A stretch of DNA of 64,000 bases, from contig WFOS01000073.1 in NCBI GenBank assembly GCA_015487975.1, forward strand, positions 1-64,000, in the 5' to 3' direction. Source of the DNA: Ardenticatena sp. (GTDB lineage: Bacteria; Chloroflexota; Anaerolineae; Ardenticatenales; Ardenticatenaceae). The notes below the pieces were generated by a model. It was not told where the DNA came from. It searched no databases and saw only the letters and a list, made by a program, of their open reading frames with translations. Below are positions 50,191-59,871 of this stretch, piece after piece; position 1 is the first letter of the stretch; every line of letters starts with the position of its first letter. Position numbers and translations under genes: made by a program.

Positions 50191-51084
50191 ATGCCGCGTA
50201 GAAGCGTACTTGTTTTGGTTCTTGTGCTGTTCGTCGCGTTCTTTGTGCCCAACGTGAGCCGTCCTGCTGACCAGGTGCAGGGCTGTCTGTCCTGTGTGAA
50301 CGAACCGCCGACGGCTCATCTGCGGGTGCTTGTGTTCAACATGTTGCACGGTTTTCCCGGTGGTGAAGCGCGCATGGCACGTGCTGATAGGCTTGTTGCC
50401 ACTATGCAAGACCTTGGGGTAGATGTGGCGCTGTTGCAAGAAGTGTCGCACACGGGGCGCGATGGACACCTGGCTGCCTATGTGGCGGAGCGCGTGGAAA
50501 TGAATTGGGTCTATGCGCGTGCGAACGGTCATTTGGCAGCGATTGGCTTCGAAGAGGGCGAAGCCATTTTGAGCCGCTTCCCGCTGGAAGATGTGCGGTT
50601 TACCGAATTGCTTCCTCAGGCGGGTATGTTCGAGCACCGCATCGCGCTGGAAGCAACCCTGCGCACACAGGCAGGGAAGATTCGCTTGGTGAGTGTGCAT
50701 TTGACCGATGGCGACCCTCAGGTGAACAGAGCGCAAGCCCGTGCCTTGCAGGCTTTCGTGGCTGACCGCTCTACGCCTGCCTTGATTGGTGGCGACTTCA
50801 ACGCGCTGCCCGAAAGCGCCACCATGCGCACGTTGCGAGAGACATGGCAATGGGTGCCACCACCACCGTCTGTCCCAACCTGCTGTGTGGATGTGTTTGC
50901 ACCGCCAACGGCCACGTTTTCACACCGCATAGATGCGGCTTTTCTCGCCAACCCAAACAACACATGGTATGTCGCATCTGGCGTTCGCACGCTTGACACG
51001 CCGCAACCGACGGCGCATGGCTGGCTTTGGCCTTCCGACCATGCCGGCCTCTTGTTGGATTTGCAAACCAATCCAATGGAGTAG
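50191..51084 (+). CDS. Secreted endonuclease/exonuclease/phosphatase (EEP) family protein
   Basis: 297 residues. Signal peptide (RRSVLVLVLVLFVAFFVP) then an EEP domain with LQEVSH (metal Glu), GGDFNALPES and a final PSDHAGLLLD. Members cleave phosphodiesters in lipids or nucleic acids; substrate unknown. ATG 50191 begins a typical export signal with two Arg. It precedes the aldo/keto reductase remnant by 6 bases. Confidence 0.82.
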   Translation: MPRRSVLVLVLVLFVAFFVPNVSRPADQVQGCLSCVNEPPTAHLRVLVFNMLHGFPGGEARMARADRLVATMQDLGVDVALLQEVSHTGRDGHLAAYVAERVEMNWVYARANGHLAAIGFEEGEAILSRFPLEDVRFTELLPQAGMFEHRIALEATLRTQAGKIRLVSVHLTDGDPQVNRAQARALQAFVADRSTPALIGGDFNALPESATMRTLRETWQWVPPPPSVPTCCVDVFAPPTATFSHRIDAAFLANPNNTWYVASGVRTLDTPQPTAHGWLWPSDHAGLLLDLQTNPME

Positions 51085-51090
51085 CACGTC

Positions 51091-51652
51091 ATGCTTGTTC
51101 CAAACCTCTTTTTCGCGTGTAATGGACTGACGGTTTCGCGCATTGTACAGGGGATGAGACACCTGGCCGCGTGGTGCTCGACCGTCGAAGAACGTCGCGA
51201 CGTTGTCGAATTTTGCCTGGAACATGGGATCCACACGTTCGACCATGCCGATATGTACGGCGGCTCGACCTGCGAAGCCTTGTTTGGTGAGGTGTTGGCA
51301 GAAGCGCCCTATTTCAACCCGATGTTCGACGGCACTTTCGCCGCAAGTGCGACGCTTGCGGCATGCCCCCATGGTCTGGTCGCCTCTGGCAGGAGGAGGG
51401 CGCTTTCACGGCGAAGATGAACGTTCGCGGCGTGTACGGCTGGCCTTGCATGGGATCGCGGCTGAGATGAACACCACCCCCGACACCATCGCACTGGCGT
51501 GGTTGTTGCATCATCCTGTGCAGCCGGTCCCTGTACTGGGCACAGGCAACCGTGAACACATTTTGAACGCCGTGCGTGCTTGCACACGCAACATGCCACG
51601 CGAAACCTGGTTTGGCCTGCTGGTGGCTTCACAGGGCATAGAAGTACCATAA
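51091..51652 (+). pseudogene. Decayed aldo/keto reductase (YdhF-like) with internal deletion and frameshift
   Basis: The start matches YdhF: SRIVQGMRHL, TFDHADMYGG (catalytic Asp and Tyr) and CEALFGEVLAEAP. The sequence then jumps to the C-terminal third (FDGTFAASATL..., PMVWSPLAGGGRF, VLGTGNREHILNAV). About 130 residues with the catalytic Lys region are missing. One extra C in a C5 run (51366-51370) shifts the frame at the PMVWSPL motif. The gene cannot yield an active enzyme. Confidence 0.85.
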
Positions 51653-51666
51653 ACCTGGAGGCTGGT

Positions 51667-52116
51667 ATGCCTGTTTGTCCAACGTGCGGCAATCGTGTTG
51701 AACCGTATACCACGGTGTGCCCGTTCTGCGAACGGCGTATCCGTCGACGTGGGAGGCGTGGATACCGCCCGCGTTCCCCCATGCATGTTGTCAATCTCGA
51801 AGCGGGGATGCCTTCGGCCGAGGAAGCGCTGGTGCGCTTGCGGAGTGCGCTCACCACGGCGCGGCAACGGGGCAAACGAATTGTCAAAATCATCCATGGC
51901 TATGGCTCGCATGGTGTTGGTGGCACGTTGCGCCATGTTGTGCGGCGCGAACTGAACGCTCAAACACGGCGTGGTGCAATACGTCTGGTGGTGCGGGGTG
52001 AAGATTTTCACGCAGCCAATGCGTCACTCGATATGATGCTCGCCATGTATCCTGCGTTGCGCGACGACCCCGATTTTGGCCGTCGCAACGAAGGGATCAC
52101 AATTGTTCTGCTGTAA
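51667..52116 (+). CDS. Zinc-ribbon plus Smr-domain protein
   Basis: 149 residues. An N-terminal zinc ribbon (CPTCGNRVEPYTTVCPFC) is joined to an Smr domain (about 40-110) with the HGYGSHGVGGTLRHVVRREL motif, as in MutS2. It probably binds or nicks nucleic acid or stalled ribosomes; its role is not known. CTGGAGG precedes the ATG. Confidence 0.82.
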   Translation: MPVCPTCGNRVEPYTTVCPFCERRIRRRGRRGYRPRSPMHVVNLEAGMPSAEEALVRLRSALTTARQRGKRIVKIIHGYGSHGVGGTLRHVVRRELNAQTRRGAIRLVVRGEDFHAANASLDMMLAMYPALRDDPDFGRRNEGITIVLL

Positions 52117-52136
52117 TCATCCCAAAGGAGGTCCTT

Positions 52137-52634
52137 ATGGCATACAAGGAAGGGTGGCAAGGGCGTGTGTACGAGGATTTCGAGGTTGGTGATGTGTACG
52201 TGCATCCCGTGGGGCGCACCATCACCAAAACCGACAACATTTGGTTTTCGGCACTGACGCTCAACCCCAACCCCATTCACCTGGACGATTTTTACGCTGC
52301 CCAAACTGAATTCGAGCGCCCATTGGTGAACTCGACATTCACGTTGGCGCTGGTAGTGGGGCTCTCGGTCTCCGACATTTCGCAGAATGCCATCAATTTG
52401 GGCTGGGATGAAGTACGCTTACCGCATCCTGTGTATGAGGGGGATACCATCTACGCCCAGAGTGAAGTGCTATCCAAGCGCGAATCGCGTTCACGCCCAC
52501 ACATGGGCATCGTCAAAGTGAAAACCATCGGCTACAACCAACATGGCGACGTGGTCATCGAATTTGTGCGTACCATCATGGTTTACAAACGAGGGCATGT
52601 GCCGCAAAAACCCCGCCCACGCCTTAAAGCGTAA
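52137..52634 (+). CDS. MaoC-family dehydratase
   Basis: 165-residue hot-dog fold enzyme with the MaoC motif: LTLNPNPIHLDD, catalytic Asp-His, and a hydrophobic core (FTLALVVGLSVSD). It hydrates enoyl-CoA or a related thioester. AAAGGAGGT sets the ATG 8 bases on. Its relation to the fatty acyl-CoA ligase upstream is plausible but not shown by linkage. Confidence 0.85.
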   Translation: MAYKEGWQGRVYEDFEVGDVYVHPVGRTITKTDNIWFSALTLNPNPIHLDDFYAAQTEFERPLVNSTFTLALVVGLSVSDISQNAINLGWDEVRLPHPVYEGDTIYAQSEVLSKRESRSRPHMGIVKVKTIGYNQHGDVVIEFVRTIMVYKRGHVPQKPRPRLKA

Positions 52635-52695
52635 TGGTTGGGCATATTCACCATGCCTGACCCATGCATGAGGAGGATGAAGCAGGAAGTTGGTA

Positions 52696-52726
52696 CCCTC
52701 TGATGCACGCACTCCATCAGGAGGGG
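52696..52726 (+). terminator. Hairpin between maoC and ABC-F genes
   Basis: CCCTC-TGATG pairs with CATCA-GGAGGG with one bulge and a 9-base loop, in the 133-base gap. No T run. Confidence 0.35.
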
Positions 52727-52767
52727 CAAAATCATCATTGCGCGCATGCCTGCGACGGGGGGCTTTC

Positions 52768-54675
52768 ATGACACGCATCATTGGCGAACATTTGGCGCTT
52801 TCGTATGGCGGGTTCGACATCTTCGAGGCGATCAATGTGCAGATACCACCCAAGGCGCGGATTGCGCTGGTGGGCCCCAATGGCTGTGGCAAGAGCAGCC
52901 TTGTGCGTATCCTGGCAGGTGAGCAGGCGCCAACGAGTGGGCGTGTCAATTGGGCACGTGGCCTTCGCATTGGCTATTTGCCCCAATTGCCCAACTTGCC
53001 CCCCGATGAGACCCCCATGGGATACGTGCGACGCGCATTCGCCCACCTGGACGAGCAGGCAGCCCATCTGCGCCATTTGGAAGAGGTGTTGGCCAAACGT
53101 CCTGACGATGCCGAGGTGCTGGCGGCGTATGCAGAGGCGCAGGCGCGTTTTGAAGCAGCGGGTGGCTACACGTATGAGGCACGTATGCGCCACATTCTGT
53201 TGGGGGTGGGCGTTCCTGAAACGCTCTTCGATGCACCGTTGCGGCATTTGAGTGGTGGCCAACAGACACGGGTGGCGTTGGCACAGGTACTGGCGACCAC
53301 ACCCGATGTGCTCTTTCTGGACGAGCCAACCAACCATCTCGATGTCGATGGTGTCGAATGGTTGGAGCAATTTTTAGCGGCGTATGACGGGGCGCTCGTG
53401 TTCGTGGCACACGATCGGGCGTTCATCGATGCAGTGGCGACGGTGGTATGGGATCTGTCACATGGGCGCTTACGCGAATACAAAGGCAATTACAGCGCCT
53501 ATGTCGAGCAACGCGCTGAGGAATTGGCACGCGAGCAGGCTGCGTATGAGCGCCAGCAGGCTGAAATTGCCCGCACAGAGGCGTTCATTCGGCGATACAT
53601 GGCGGGGCAAAAATCGCGCCAGGCACGCGGGCGGCGTAAGCAGTTGGCGCGTCTCCAACGGCGCGACCGTCCGCAGACGTATCGCCCCCCACGTTTGCGG
53701 TTGCCGCCTGCTGAACGCACAGGCGATAACGTGCTGGAACTCAACGAAGTGGTGGCGGGCTATGCGCCTGAAAAGCCACTGGTGCGCACAGGCGTGCAGC
53801 GAATCATGCGCGGCGAGCGGGTGGCGCTCGTTGGTCCCAACGGGAGTGGAAAGACCACGCTGCTTCGCACCATTCTCGGCGACATACCGCCGTTGAGCGG
53901 GCACGTGCGGTTGGGGGCGAAGGTGCGTATCGGCTATTTTGCGCAAACGCACGCCCACCTGCGCCCAGAGGCGACTGTCTTGCAGCATATTCTCGAACAG
54001 GGCGTGTTGTACGAGGAGGCGCGCGCGTTGCTGGCGGCCTACCTGTTCACAGGGGATGCCATCGAAAAGCGCGTAGCAGATTTGAGTGGGGGGGAACGTG
54101 CTCGCTTGGCGTTGGCACTTCTCGCTGTTCAGCAGACCACCCTGCTTTTGTTGGATGAGCCAACAAATCACCTCGATATTCCTTCGCAAGAAGCGTTTCA
54201 GGCAGCGTTGGAGGCATTCGCAGGCACGATTCTATTCGTCTCTCACGACCGCTACCTGATCGAACACCTTGCCGACCAAGTGTGGGCCATCGTCCATGGG
54301 CAACTGTGGCAGTTCGAGGATGGGTGGCCTGCCTACCGTGCCTGGTTGCGGGAGCAGGTGCGCGTGGCAGATGCGCCTGCCGATGGTGCTATGGCATATG
54401 AAGCGCGCAAAGCTGCCCGTCGTGCCGCCGAACGGAAACGCCGAGTGCGGCAACGCCTGGAAGCAGAACAAGCCGAACTGGAAGCGCGTATGGCCTCGCT
54501 GGAAACGGAACTGGCGACACTGAGTGCATCGTTGGCGACGGCCAGCGAGCAGGGCGATGTCGAGGCGACGGCACGGTTGGGCGAGGTGTATGCGCGTGTC
54601 GAGGCGGCCTTGCAGGCTGCCGAGGAAGCGTGGTTGCAGATTGCGGAAGCATTGGAGGAGGAAGACGCCGTGTAA
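52768..54675 (+). CDS. ABC-F family ATPase
   Basis: 635 residues with two ABC domains and no membrane segments. First domain: Walker A GPNGCGKSS, signature LSGGQQTRVALAQ, Walker B VLFLDEPTNHLD. A basic linker (about 240-320) follows, then a second domain with GPNGSGKTTLLRT, LSGGERARLALAL and LLLLDEPTNHLD. A C-terminal coiled coil ends it. Such proteins act on the ribosome. ATG 52768 follows GGGGGG. Confidence 0.92.
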   Translation: MTRIIGEHLALSYGGFDIFEAINVQIPPKARIALVGPNGCGKSSLVRILAGEQAPTSGRVNWARGLRIGYLPQLPNLPPDETPMGYVRRAFAHLDEQAAHLRHLEEVLAKRPDDAEVLAAYAEAQARFEAAGGYTYEARMRHILLGVGVPETLFDAPLRHLSGGQQTRVALAQVLATTPDVLFLDEPTNHLDVDGVEWLEQFLAAYDGALVFVAHDRAFIDAVATVVWDLSHGRLREYKGNYSAYVEQRAEELAREQAAYERQQAEIARTEAFIRRYMAGQKSRQARGRRKQLARLQRRDRPQTYRPPRLRLPPAERTGDNVLELNEVVAGYAPEKPLVRTGVQRIMRGERVALVGPNGSGKTTLLRTILGDIPPLSGHVRLGAKVRIGYFAQTHAHLRPEATVLQHILEQGVLYEEARALLAAYLFTGDAIEKRVADLSGGERARLALALLAVQQTTLLLLDEPTNHLDIPSQEAFQAALEAFAGTILFVSHDRYLIEHLADQVWAIVHGQLWQFEDGWPAYRAWLREQVRVADAPADGAMAYEARKAARRAAERKRRVRQRLEAEQAELEARMASLETELATLSASLATASEQGDVEATARLGEVYARVEAALQAAEEAWLQIAEALEEEDAV

Positions 54676-54710
54676 ACATGGCTTGGCATTGCTTTGCTTC
54701 ATCCGACCTG

Positions 54711-54721
54711 TATGCTATCAT
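54711..54721 (+). promoter_or_regulatory. Extended -10 promoter of the glycosyltransferase operon
   Basis: TATGCTATCAT, TG-N-TATCAT, 67 bases before the first start codon; TTGCTT is the candidate -35. A hairpin with GCGCCG/CGGCGC lies in the leader. Confidence 0.55.
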
Positions 54722-54787
54722 CGCCTGCGATTGTTGCGCCGCCTGCGTGTGTCAGACGGCGCATTCTCATGGAGGGGGAACACACTG

Positions 54788-57355
54788 ATGAAACGCGAAA
54801 CGCTGATTGCGCTTGTTGCCGCCATTTTGCTGGTTGCCTATGCCATACTGCTGGCGCCGCTTTCCCTGACGCTCAAATCGCTGGCGGTTCTTGTGTTGAC
54901 GGCTTACGTTCCGGGCGCATTGCTGGTTGAGTGGCTGATTGGCGGGGGCGAAAATCGCCCCGAGTGGTGGGAACGCATCCTGTACAGTATTGCGACTGGC
55001 TACGGCGTGGCCGTGCTTCTCACGTTGCTGCTTTCGTATCTCCCGGGTGGAGTGCAGGCGTGGCAGATGGCGGTTGCCTACACCGCACTGACTGCTCTCC
55101 TGCTCTGGGCGTTATGGCGGCGTGAACGGCCACCCTTCACCTCGCCCACTCCCACTGATGCCTGGCCGTCCCTCTGGCAGAAAGCCGATCGGCGTTGGGT
55201 CGTTGCTGGCATGGTCACGCTTTTTCTGGTTGGCGCCTTCTTCCGTCTCCCCAACCTGGGATATTCTGAGTTTCAGGGGGATGAAGCCCGTGCAGCTTTG
55301 CGTGCTGCCGGTGTCTTGCAAGGCTACGAAGAAGTGTTGCTCATTCACAAGAAAGGGCCTACCGAAATTCTTCTACCAACGAATGTATATGCCCTGAGTG
55401 GACGTTTGAACGAAGCCGCAGCGCGATTGCCTTTCGCCATTGCGAACATCGCGGGATTGTTTGCCCTCTTTCTATTCGGTTGGCGGCTCTTTGGTCCCAT
55501 CACTGGCTGGACAGCAGCCATGCTCCTTGCGCTAGATGGCTACTTCATCGGCTTTTCGCGCATCGTTCAGTATCAGAGTATCGTCTTTCTCACGATGGTT
55601 CTGACCGTCTTCATCATGTACCGCACAACGCGGGTGGCGACAGAACGCGTGCGCTACTGGGTGCTGGCGGCCTTGATCTTGGCGACCGGTACACTTTCTC
55701 ACTACGAAGCCGTCGTCGTGGCGCTACCATCGTTGCTCTTCGTGGGGGTCTTCCTTTGGCGACGTGAGCCGCTGATACACATTGTGCGCCAATTGTTGCC
55801 AGCGCTTCTCGTTGGAGCGATCACATTGGCGCTGTTCTATGTGCCATTCGTCCTGCACCCCAACTTTGCCGCAACCTACGTCTACTTGACCGAGCGGCGC
55901 ATTGGTGGCGAATTCCCGTACAACAACCTGGCCGATTTCTTCTTGCGCACCACCGTGTACAGCACCACCTACTACGTCGTGCTCATGATTGGGCTCGCCG
56001 TTGTGGGGCTGGTGCTGGCGTACTGGCGTGGTATGGGGCGGAAAGCGCTCTTGCCATCGCTCCTGCTTGTAGCTGGTATGGTGGTGACCAGCCTCGACCC
56101 GACCTGGCTGACCATCGGCGGGCGCGATTACACGGTGCTTTTCTTCACCGGGGCGTTTTTGCTGGCGTGGCTGATGCCGCGCATGCGGTACGAGGAGCGC
56201 ATCGTGTGGATTTGGTTTGGCGCCGCCATGATTCTGTCCATTTTCCTGACTGAAAAGCCTCGCTCGCATGTGTACATCTTCTTCATGCCGTGGGCCTTGT
56301 TGAATGGCTTGGTGCTGGAACGGGCTTTCCATGCGCTGCGTGCTCGCTGGGGTGTCCAGCGTGCTGCTGGCCTGGGAATCGCGCTGACGGCTCTCGCTGT
56401 TGCCGTTTTTGGCACGTATGCGTACTTCTACTTCGTGTATAACCAGGTGGAAATCTTGCGCACATGGCACGAAAACCGCCCACCTGGCTTTTGGGTGGTG
56501 TACGATGAACCCGATGACAAAGCGCTCTTCGGGTTTCCACTTCGGAATGGCTGGAAGGTTGTCGGGACACTCTATGCGCAAGGTGTCTTGAACGATATTT
56601 ACGAAACCAACGAAAAAGAAGCCTGGGTGCCTGACTGGTACACTCGTGGACAGGAGCGCTGTCTGCGTGACCACACGGTTTTCTTCTTCATTGATAATCT
56701 CGAGCCAGAAGGCGACGAAGAGCGCCGCTTGTTGCACGAAAAACTCCAAACCGAGTATCAGCTGTTTGGAACGGTCGTCATCAATGGGCAGCCACGCATG
56801 GAAATTTACCGCAAAAGCGAAACACCCATCGAACCGCAAACGTTCTATGTGGAAGACGTCGAAGCCTTTTTCGACAATACGCTTTCCGCACCCAATTTCC
56901 CGCTGGATGATCCCACCATTTTGCCTGTGATCGACCATCCGCTCAACGTACGGTTGGGGGAAAGTATCTGGCTGAAAGGTTTTAGCATCGATCGCACAAC
57001 GGCGAAACCAGGTGACATGCTCAACTTGACGTTGTACTGGAAAACCACGGAAAACTTGTTCGAGCGGTACACTGTCTTCAACCAGGTGATTGATTTTGAA
57101 GGTGGCAAGATGATTGGGCAACGCGATGGCGAACCAGGGTGCGACAAGTTCCCCACCAGTAAATGGAAACCCAACGAACTGGTGATTGACCGCTATCGCA
57201 TTCCCATTTTTGCCGATGCACCACCTGGTACGTACCCGCTCATCACGGGCATGTACCAGCGCGAACAAGGCTACCGGTTGGAAATGTTCAGCGAAGATGG
57301 GCAGCCACTTGGCAACTACTTCCAACTGACGACGATTACGGTTGAAGCGCCATGA
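54788..57355 (+). CDS. Membrane glycosyltransferase (family 39-like) with Ig-like C-terminal module
   Basis: 855 residues. About eleven to twelve transmembrane segments form the N-terminal 550 residues, with the conserved acidic loop YSEFQGDEARAALRAA typical of dolichol/undecaprenyl-phosphate-sugar transferases. The C-terminal third is soluble and ends with a beta module (LTLYWKTTENL, PPGTYPLITGMYQ). GGAGGGGG sets ATG 54788. It overlaps the next gene by 4 bases. It probably transfers sugars to extracytoplasmic acceptors; substrate unknown. Confidence 0.8.
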   Translation: MKRETLIALVAAILLVAYAILLAPLSLTLKSLAVLVLTAYVPGALLVEWLIGGGENRPEWWERILYSIATGYGVAVLLTLLLSYLPGGVQAWQMAVAYTALTALLLWALWRRERPPFTSPTPTDAWPSLWQKADRRWVVAGMVTLFLVGAFFRLPNLGYSEFQGDEARAALRAAGVLQGYEEVLLIHKKGPTEILLPTNVYALSGRLNEAAARLPFAIANIAGLFALFLFGWRLFGPITGWTAAMLLALDGYFIGFSRIVQYQSIVFLTMVLTVFIMYRTTRVATERVRYWVLAALILATGTLSHYEAVVVALPSLLFVGVFLWRREPLIHIVRQLLPALLVGAITLALFYVPFVLHPNFAATYVYLTERRIGGEFPYNNLADFFLRTTVYSTTYYVVLMIGLAVVGLVLAYWRGMGRKALLPSLLLVAGMVVTSLDPTWLTIGGRDYTVLFFTGAFLLAWLMPRMRYEERIVWIWFGAAMILSIFLTEKPRSHVYIFFMPWALLNGLVLERAFHALRARWGVQRAAGLGIALTALAVAVFGTYAYFYFVYNQVEILRTWHENRPPGFWVVYDEPDDKALFGFPLRNGWKVVGTLYAQGVLNDIYETNEKEAWVPDWYTRGQERCLRDHTVFFFIDNLEPEGDEERRLLHEKLQTEYQLFGTVVINGQPRMEIYRKSETPIEPQTFYVEDVEAFFDNTLSAPNFPLDDPTILPVIDHPLNVRLGESIWLKGFSIDRTTAKPGDMLNLTLYWKTTENLFERYTVFNQVIDFEGGKMIGQRDGEPGCDKFPTSKWKPNELVIDRYRIPIFADAPPGTYPLITGMYQREQGYRLEMFSEDGQPLGNYFQLTTITVEAP

Positions 57356-59871
57356 GCCGACACCGACGCACTACCTGGATCACGTTGGCGCTTTGTGTGC
57401 TCATTTTGGCGCCACGTTTGCCGCGGTTGGGGCAATTCGTGACACCTGACGAACGTAAATGGCTGGCGCGTTCGGCGAATTTTTACTATGCCATCACGCA
57501 TGCCGATTTTGCCCAAACGTTCCAACGTGAACACCCTGGCGTCACGGTGATGTGGGCAGGAACACTGGGCTTCCTCACGCGCTATCCCGACTATGTGCGA
57601 GAAGCACCGGGCTACTTCGGTTGGAAGTATGAGGAAATCGAACCCTTCTTGCGCGAACATGGCTACCAGCCACTGGAATTGCTGGTGGCTGGTCGTCTTT
57701 TCGTGGTGCTTTTCATCACCGTAGCGCTTTTGTTCGCCTTTTTCTTCTTGCGCCGACCACTGGGGGATGCGCCAGCCGCACTTGCCGTTGCGTTGGTGGC
57801 GCTTTCACCGTTCCACGTTGGCTTGTCGCGCGTATTGCACCTCGATGCGCTCCTTTCGGCATTCATGCTGGCTTCGCTGGGGGCGTCGCTGGCGTATGTG
57901 TTGGATGGCCACCGCCGCCGTGACCTTGTCCTGGCAGGTGTCTTCGCGGGACTGGCGTGGCTGACCAAATCACCAGGGCTTTTCCTCATACCTGTGGTGG
58001 GGTTGATCATGTTGTGGGATGCTTGGCGTGCAGGGACTTCCCCCCGCGTGGTGTGGCGGCTGGCTCTTGGCCGCGGCTTGACGTGGGGGCTTGTGGGGGT
58101 GGCTGTCGTGGGGGTGTTGTGGCCTGCGATGTGGGTGACGCCTATTGAAAGCGTGGCGCGCGTGCTCGGCACAGCGACCACCTATGCTGAGAAAGGCCAT
58201 CTCAACCCTACCTACTTCATGAGGCGTATCTACGAAAGCGACCCCGGCTGGCTCTTCTACCCCGTCAACTACCTCTGGCGCGAGACCCCGGTTGTCCTGC
58301 TTGGACTTTTCCTCGCGGTTGTCATGGCGGCACGCCGTCGAGGGATTTTGGCACGCTTCGAAGGCCGGGTGGTGGCGTTCTGGTTGGTGCTGGCGGCGGG
58401 CTTGTTTGCTCTGCTGATGACACTGGGGGCGAAGAAATTCGACCGCTATTTGTTGCCGGCTTTTCCTTTCATGGCAACTCTGGCTGCGCTTGGGTGGTGG
58501 TCAGTGCTTGAACCGGTCTTTGCGCGCCGACCACGTGGCGCACCGTTGCTGCTGGGGGCGCTGCTGATGGCACAGGCTGTGGGTACCATTGCGACATACC
58601 CTTACTACCTGAGTTATTATAACCCGCTTTTGGGTGGGGCACGTCGTGCGCCTGAAGTGATGCTGATTGGGTGGGGAGAAGGACTGGATGCCGCCGCGCG
58701 GTATCTCAACGCCAAACCCAACGCCGAGCAGATGCGCGTGACGGCGTGGTACATGGATGGCCCCTTTTCCTATTACTTCGTTGGCGAGCCGATGCCTATC
58801 CGCTTCAATGCCAATGTGACCAACATTCTCCAATGGCTCAGCACCGACTACGTGGTGACCTACGCCAACCAGTGGCAGCGGGGATTGCCTTCTCAGGAAA
58901 TGCTCGATTATTTTGCCAAACAGCAACCTGAGCATGTTGTCGTGATAGATGGCCTGGAGTATGCCCGCATTTATGACGTGCGCAACGCTCCGCCACCGGA
59001 TTATCTCGCGGTGGGGCGCCCTCGTTTTACCGATTGGGGGGGCAAAATCCGCTTGATTGCCTACAAATTGCCCACACATGTCGAGCCGGGCGAGACGTTT
59101 GTGGCGACGTTCTATTTGCAAAATATCGCCCCCATCGAACGCGATTTGAATGTGCTGGTGCGTATTGTGGGCGCTGATGGGCGTGAACTCGTGCGTGATG
59201 AGGGGTGGCCCTGGGGGGCACCAACGTCGCAATGGGCGTTGCGGGATGTCTGGCCGGATGGGCATGAATTGACGATTCCTGCGGATGCGCCACCGGGATT
59301 GTATCGGGTGGAATTGATGTTCTACGACCCACAGACGTTCGAGCATTTGCCGGCGGTGGATGTCAAAACAGGGGCACCCATTGGGGATACGCTTGTCGTG
59401 GACGTGTTGCAAGTTGGGACCCCCTCGCCGCCTGCGCATGTGCTGACGCCTGCGCCACAGATTGGCACACTGGCGGTTCTGCAGGGGTGGGATCTCACTG
59501 ACGCGGCTGGAATGCCTATTCAGACGTTGCCCGCTGGCACAACGGTACAGGTGCGCCTGCATTGGAAGGCGCTTTCCACAACCGAAACGTCGTTCAAGGG
59601 GTTCGTGCATCTCCTCGGACCAGATGGGACGTTGCTCACACAGGATGATCAGATACCGTTGGATGGGTTCTTGCCGACCACACTCTGGCAGCCTGGACAG
59701 GTCATTGTGGATACCTACACGCTCACACTGCCCGACACGATGCCAGCAGGAGCGTATACGCTGCTGGCAGGCTTATACGATGAAGCAACGTTGCAACGCT
59801 TGCCGGTGCAGCAAAATGGGACCACGGTGGGCGATGCCGTCCAACTTGGAATCATCGAGCGTGCACCATGA
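57352..59871 (+). CDS. Membrane glycosyltransferase (ArnT/PMT-like) with two Ig-like modules
   Basis: 839 residues. Membrane domain (about 480 residues) starting with VTPDERKWLARSANFYYAI, a catalytic acidic region, and HVGLSRVLHLDALLSAFM. Then a linker domain and two Ig-like modules (about 580-700 and 710-839) with VEPGETFVATFYLQN, PPGLYRVELMFYD, and LRLHWKALS-like strands. It overlaps its neighbours on both sides (ATGA). Same operon as its paralogues. Confidence 0.82.
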   Translation: MSRHRRTTWITLALCVLILAPRLPRLGQFVTPDERKWLARSANFYYAITHADFAQTFQREHPGVTVMWAGTLGFLTRYPDYVREAPGYFGWKYEEIEPFLREHGYQPLELLVAGRLFVVLFITVALLFAFFFLRRPLGDAPAALAVALVALSPFHVGLSRVLHLDALLSAFMLASLGASLAYVLDGHRRRDLVLAGVFAGLAWLTKSPGLFLIPVVGLIMLWDAWRAGTSPRVVWRLALGRGLTWGLVGVAVVGVLWPAMWVTPIESVARVLGTATTYAEKGHLNPTYFMRRIYESDPGWLFYPVNYLWRETPVVLLGLFLAVVMAARRRGILARFEGRVVAFWLVLAAGLFALLMTLGAKKFDRYLLPAFPFMATLAALGWWSVLEPVFARRPRGAPLLLGALLMAQAVGTIATYPYYLSYYNPLLGGARRAPEVMLIGWGEGLDAAARYLNAKPNAEQMRVTAWYMDGPFSYYFVGEPMPIRFNANVTNILQWLSTDYVVTYANQWQRGLPSQEMLDYFAKQQPEHVVVIDGLEYARIYDVRNAPPPDYLAVGRPRFTDWGGKIRLIAYKLPTHVEPGETFVATFYLQNIAPIERDLNVLVRIVGADGRELVRDEGWPWGAPTSQWALRDVWPDGHELTIPADAPPGLYRVELMFYDPQTFEHLPAVDVKTGAPIGDTLVVDVLQVGTPSPPAHVLTPAPQIGTLAVLQGWDLTDAAGMPIQTLPAGTTVQVRLHWKALSTTETSFKGFVHLLGPDGTLLTQDDQIPLDGFLPTTLWQPGQVIVDTYTLTLPDTMPAGAYTLLAGLYDEATLQRLPVQQNGTTVGDAVQLGIIERAP

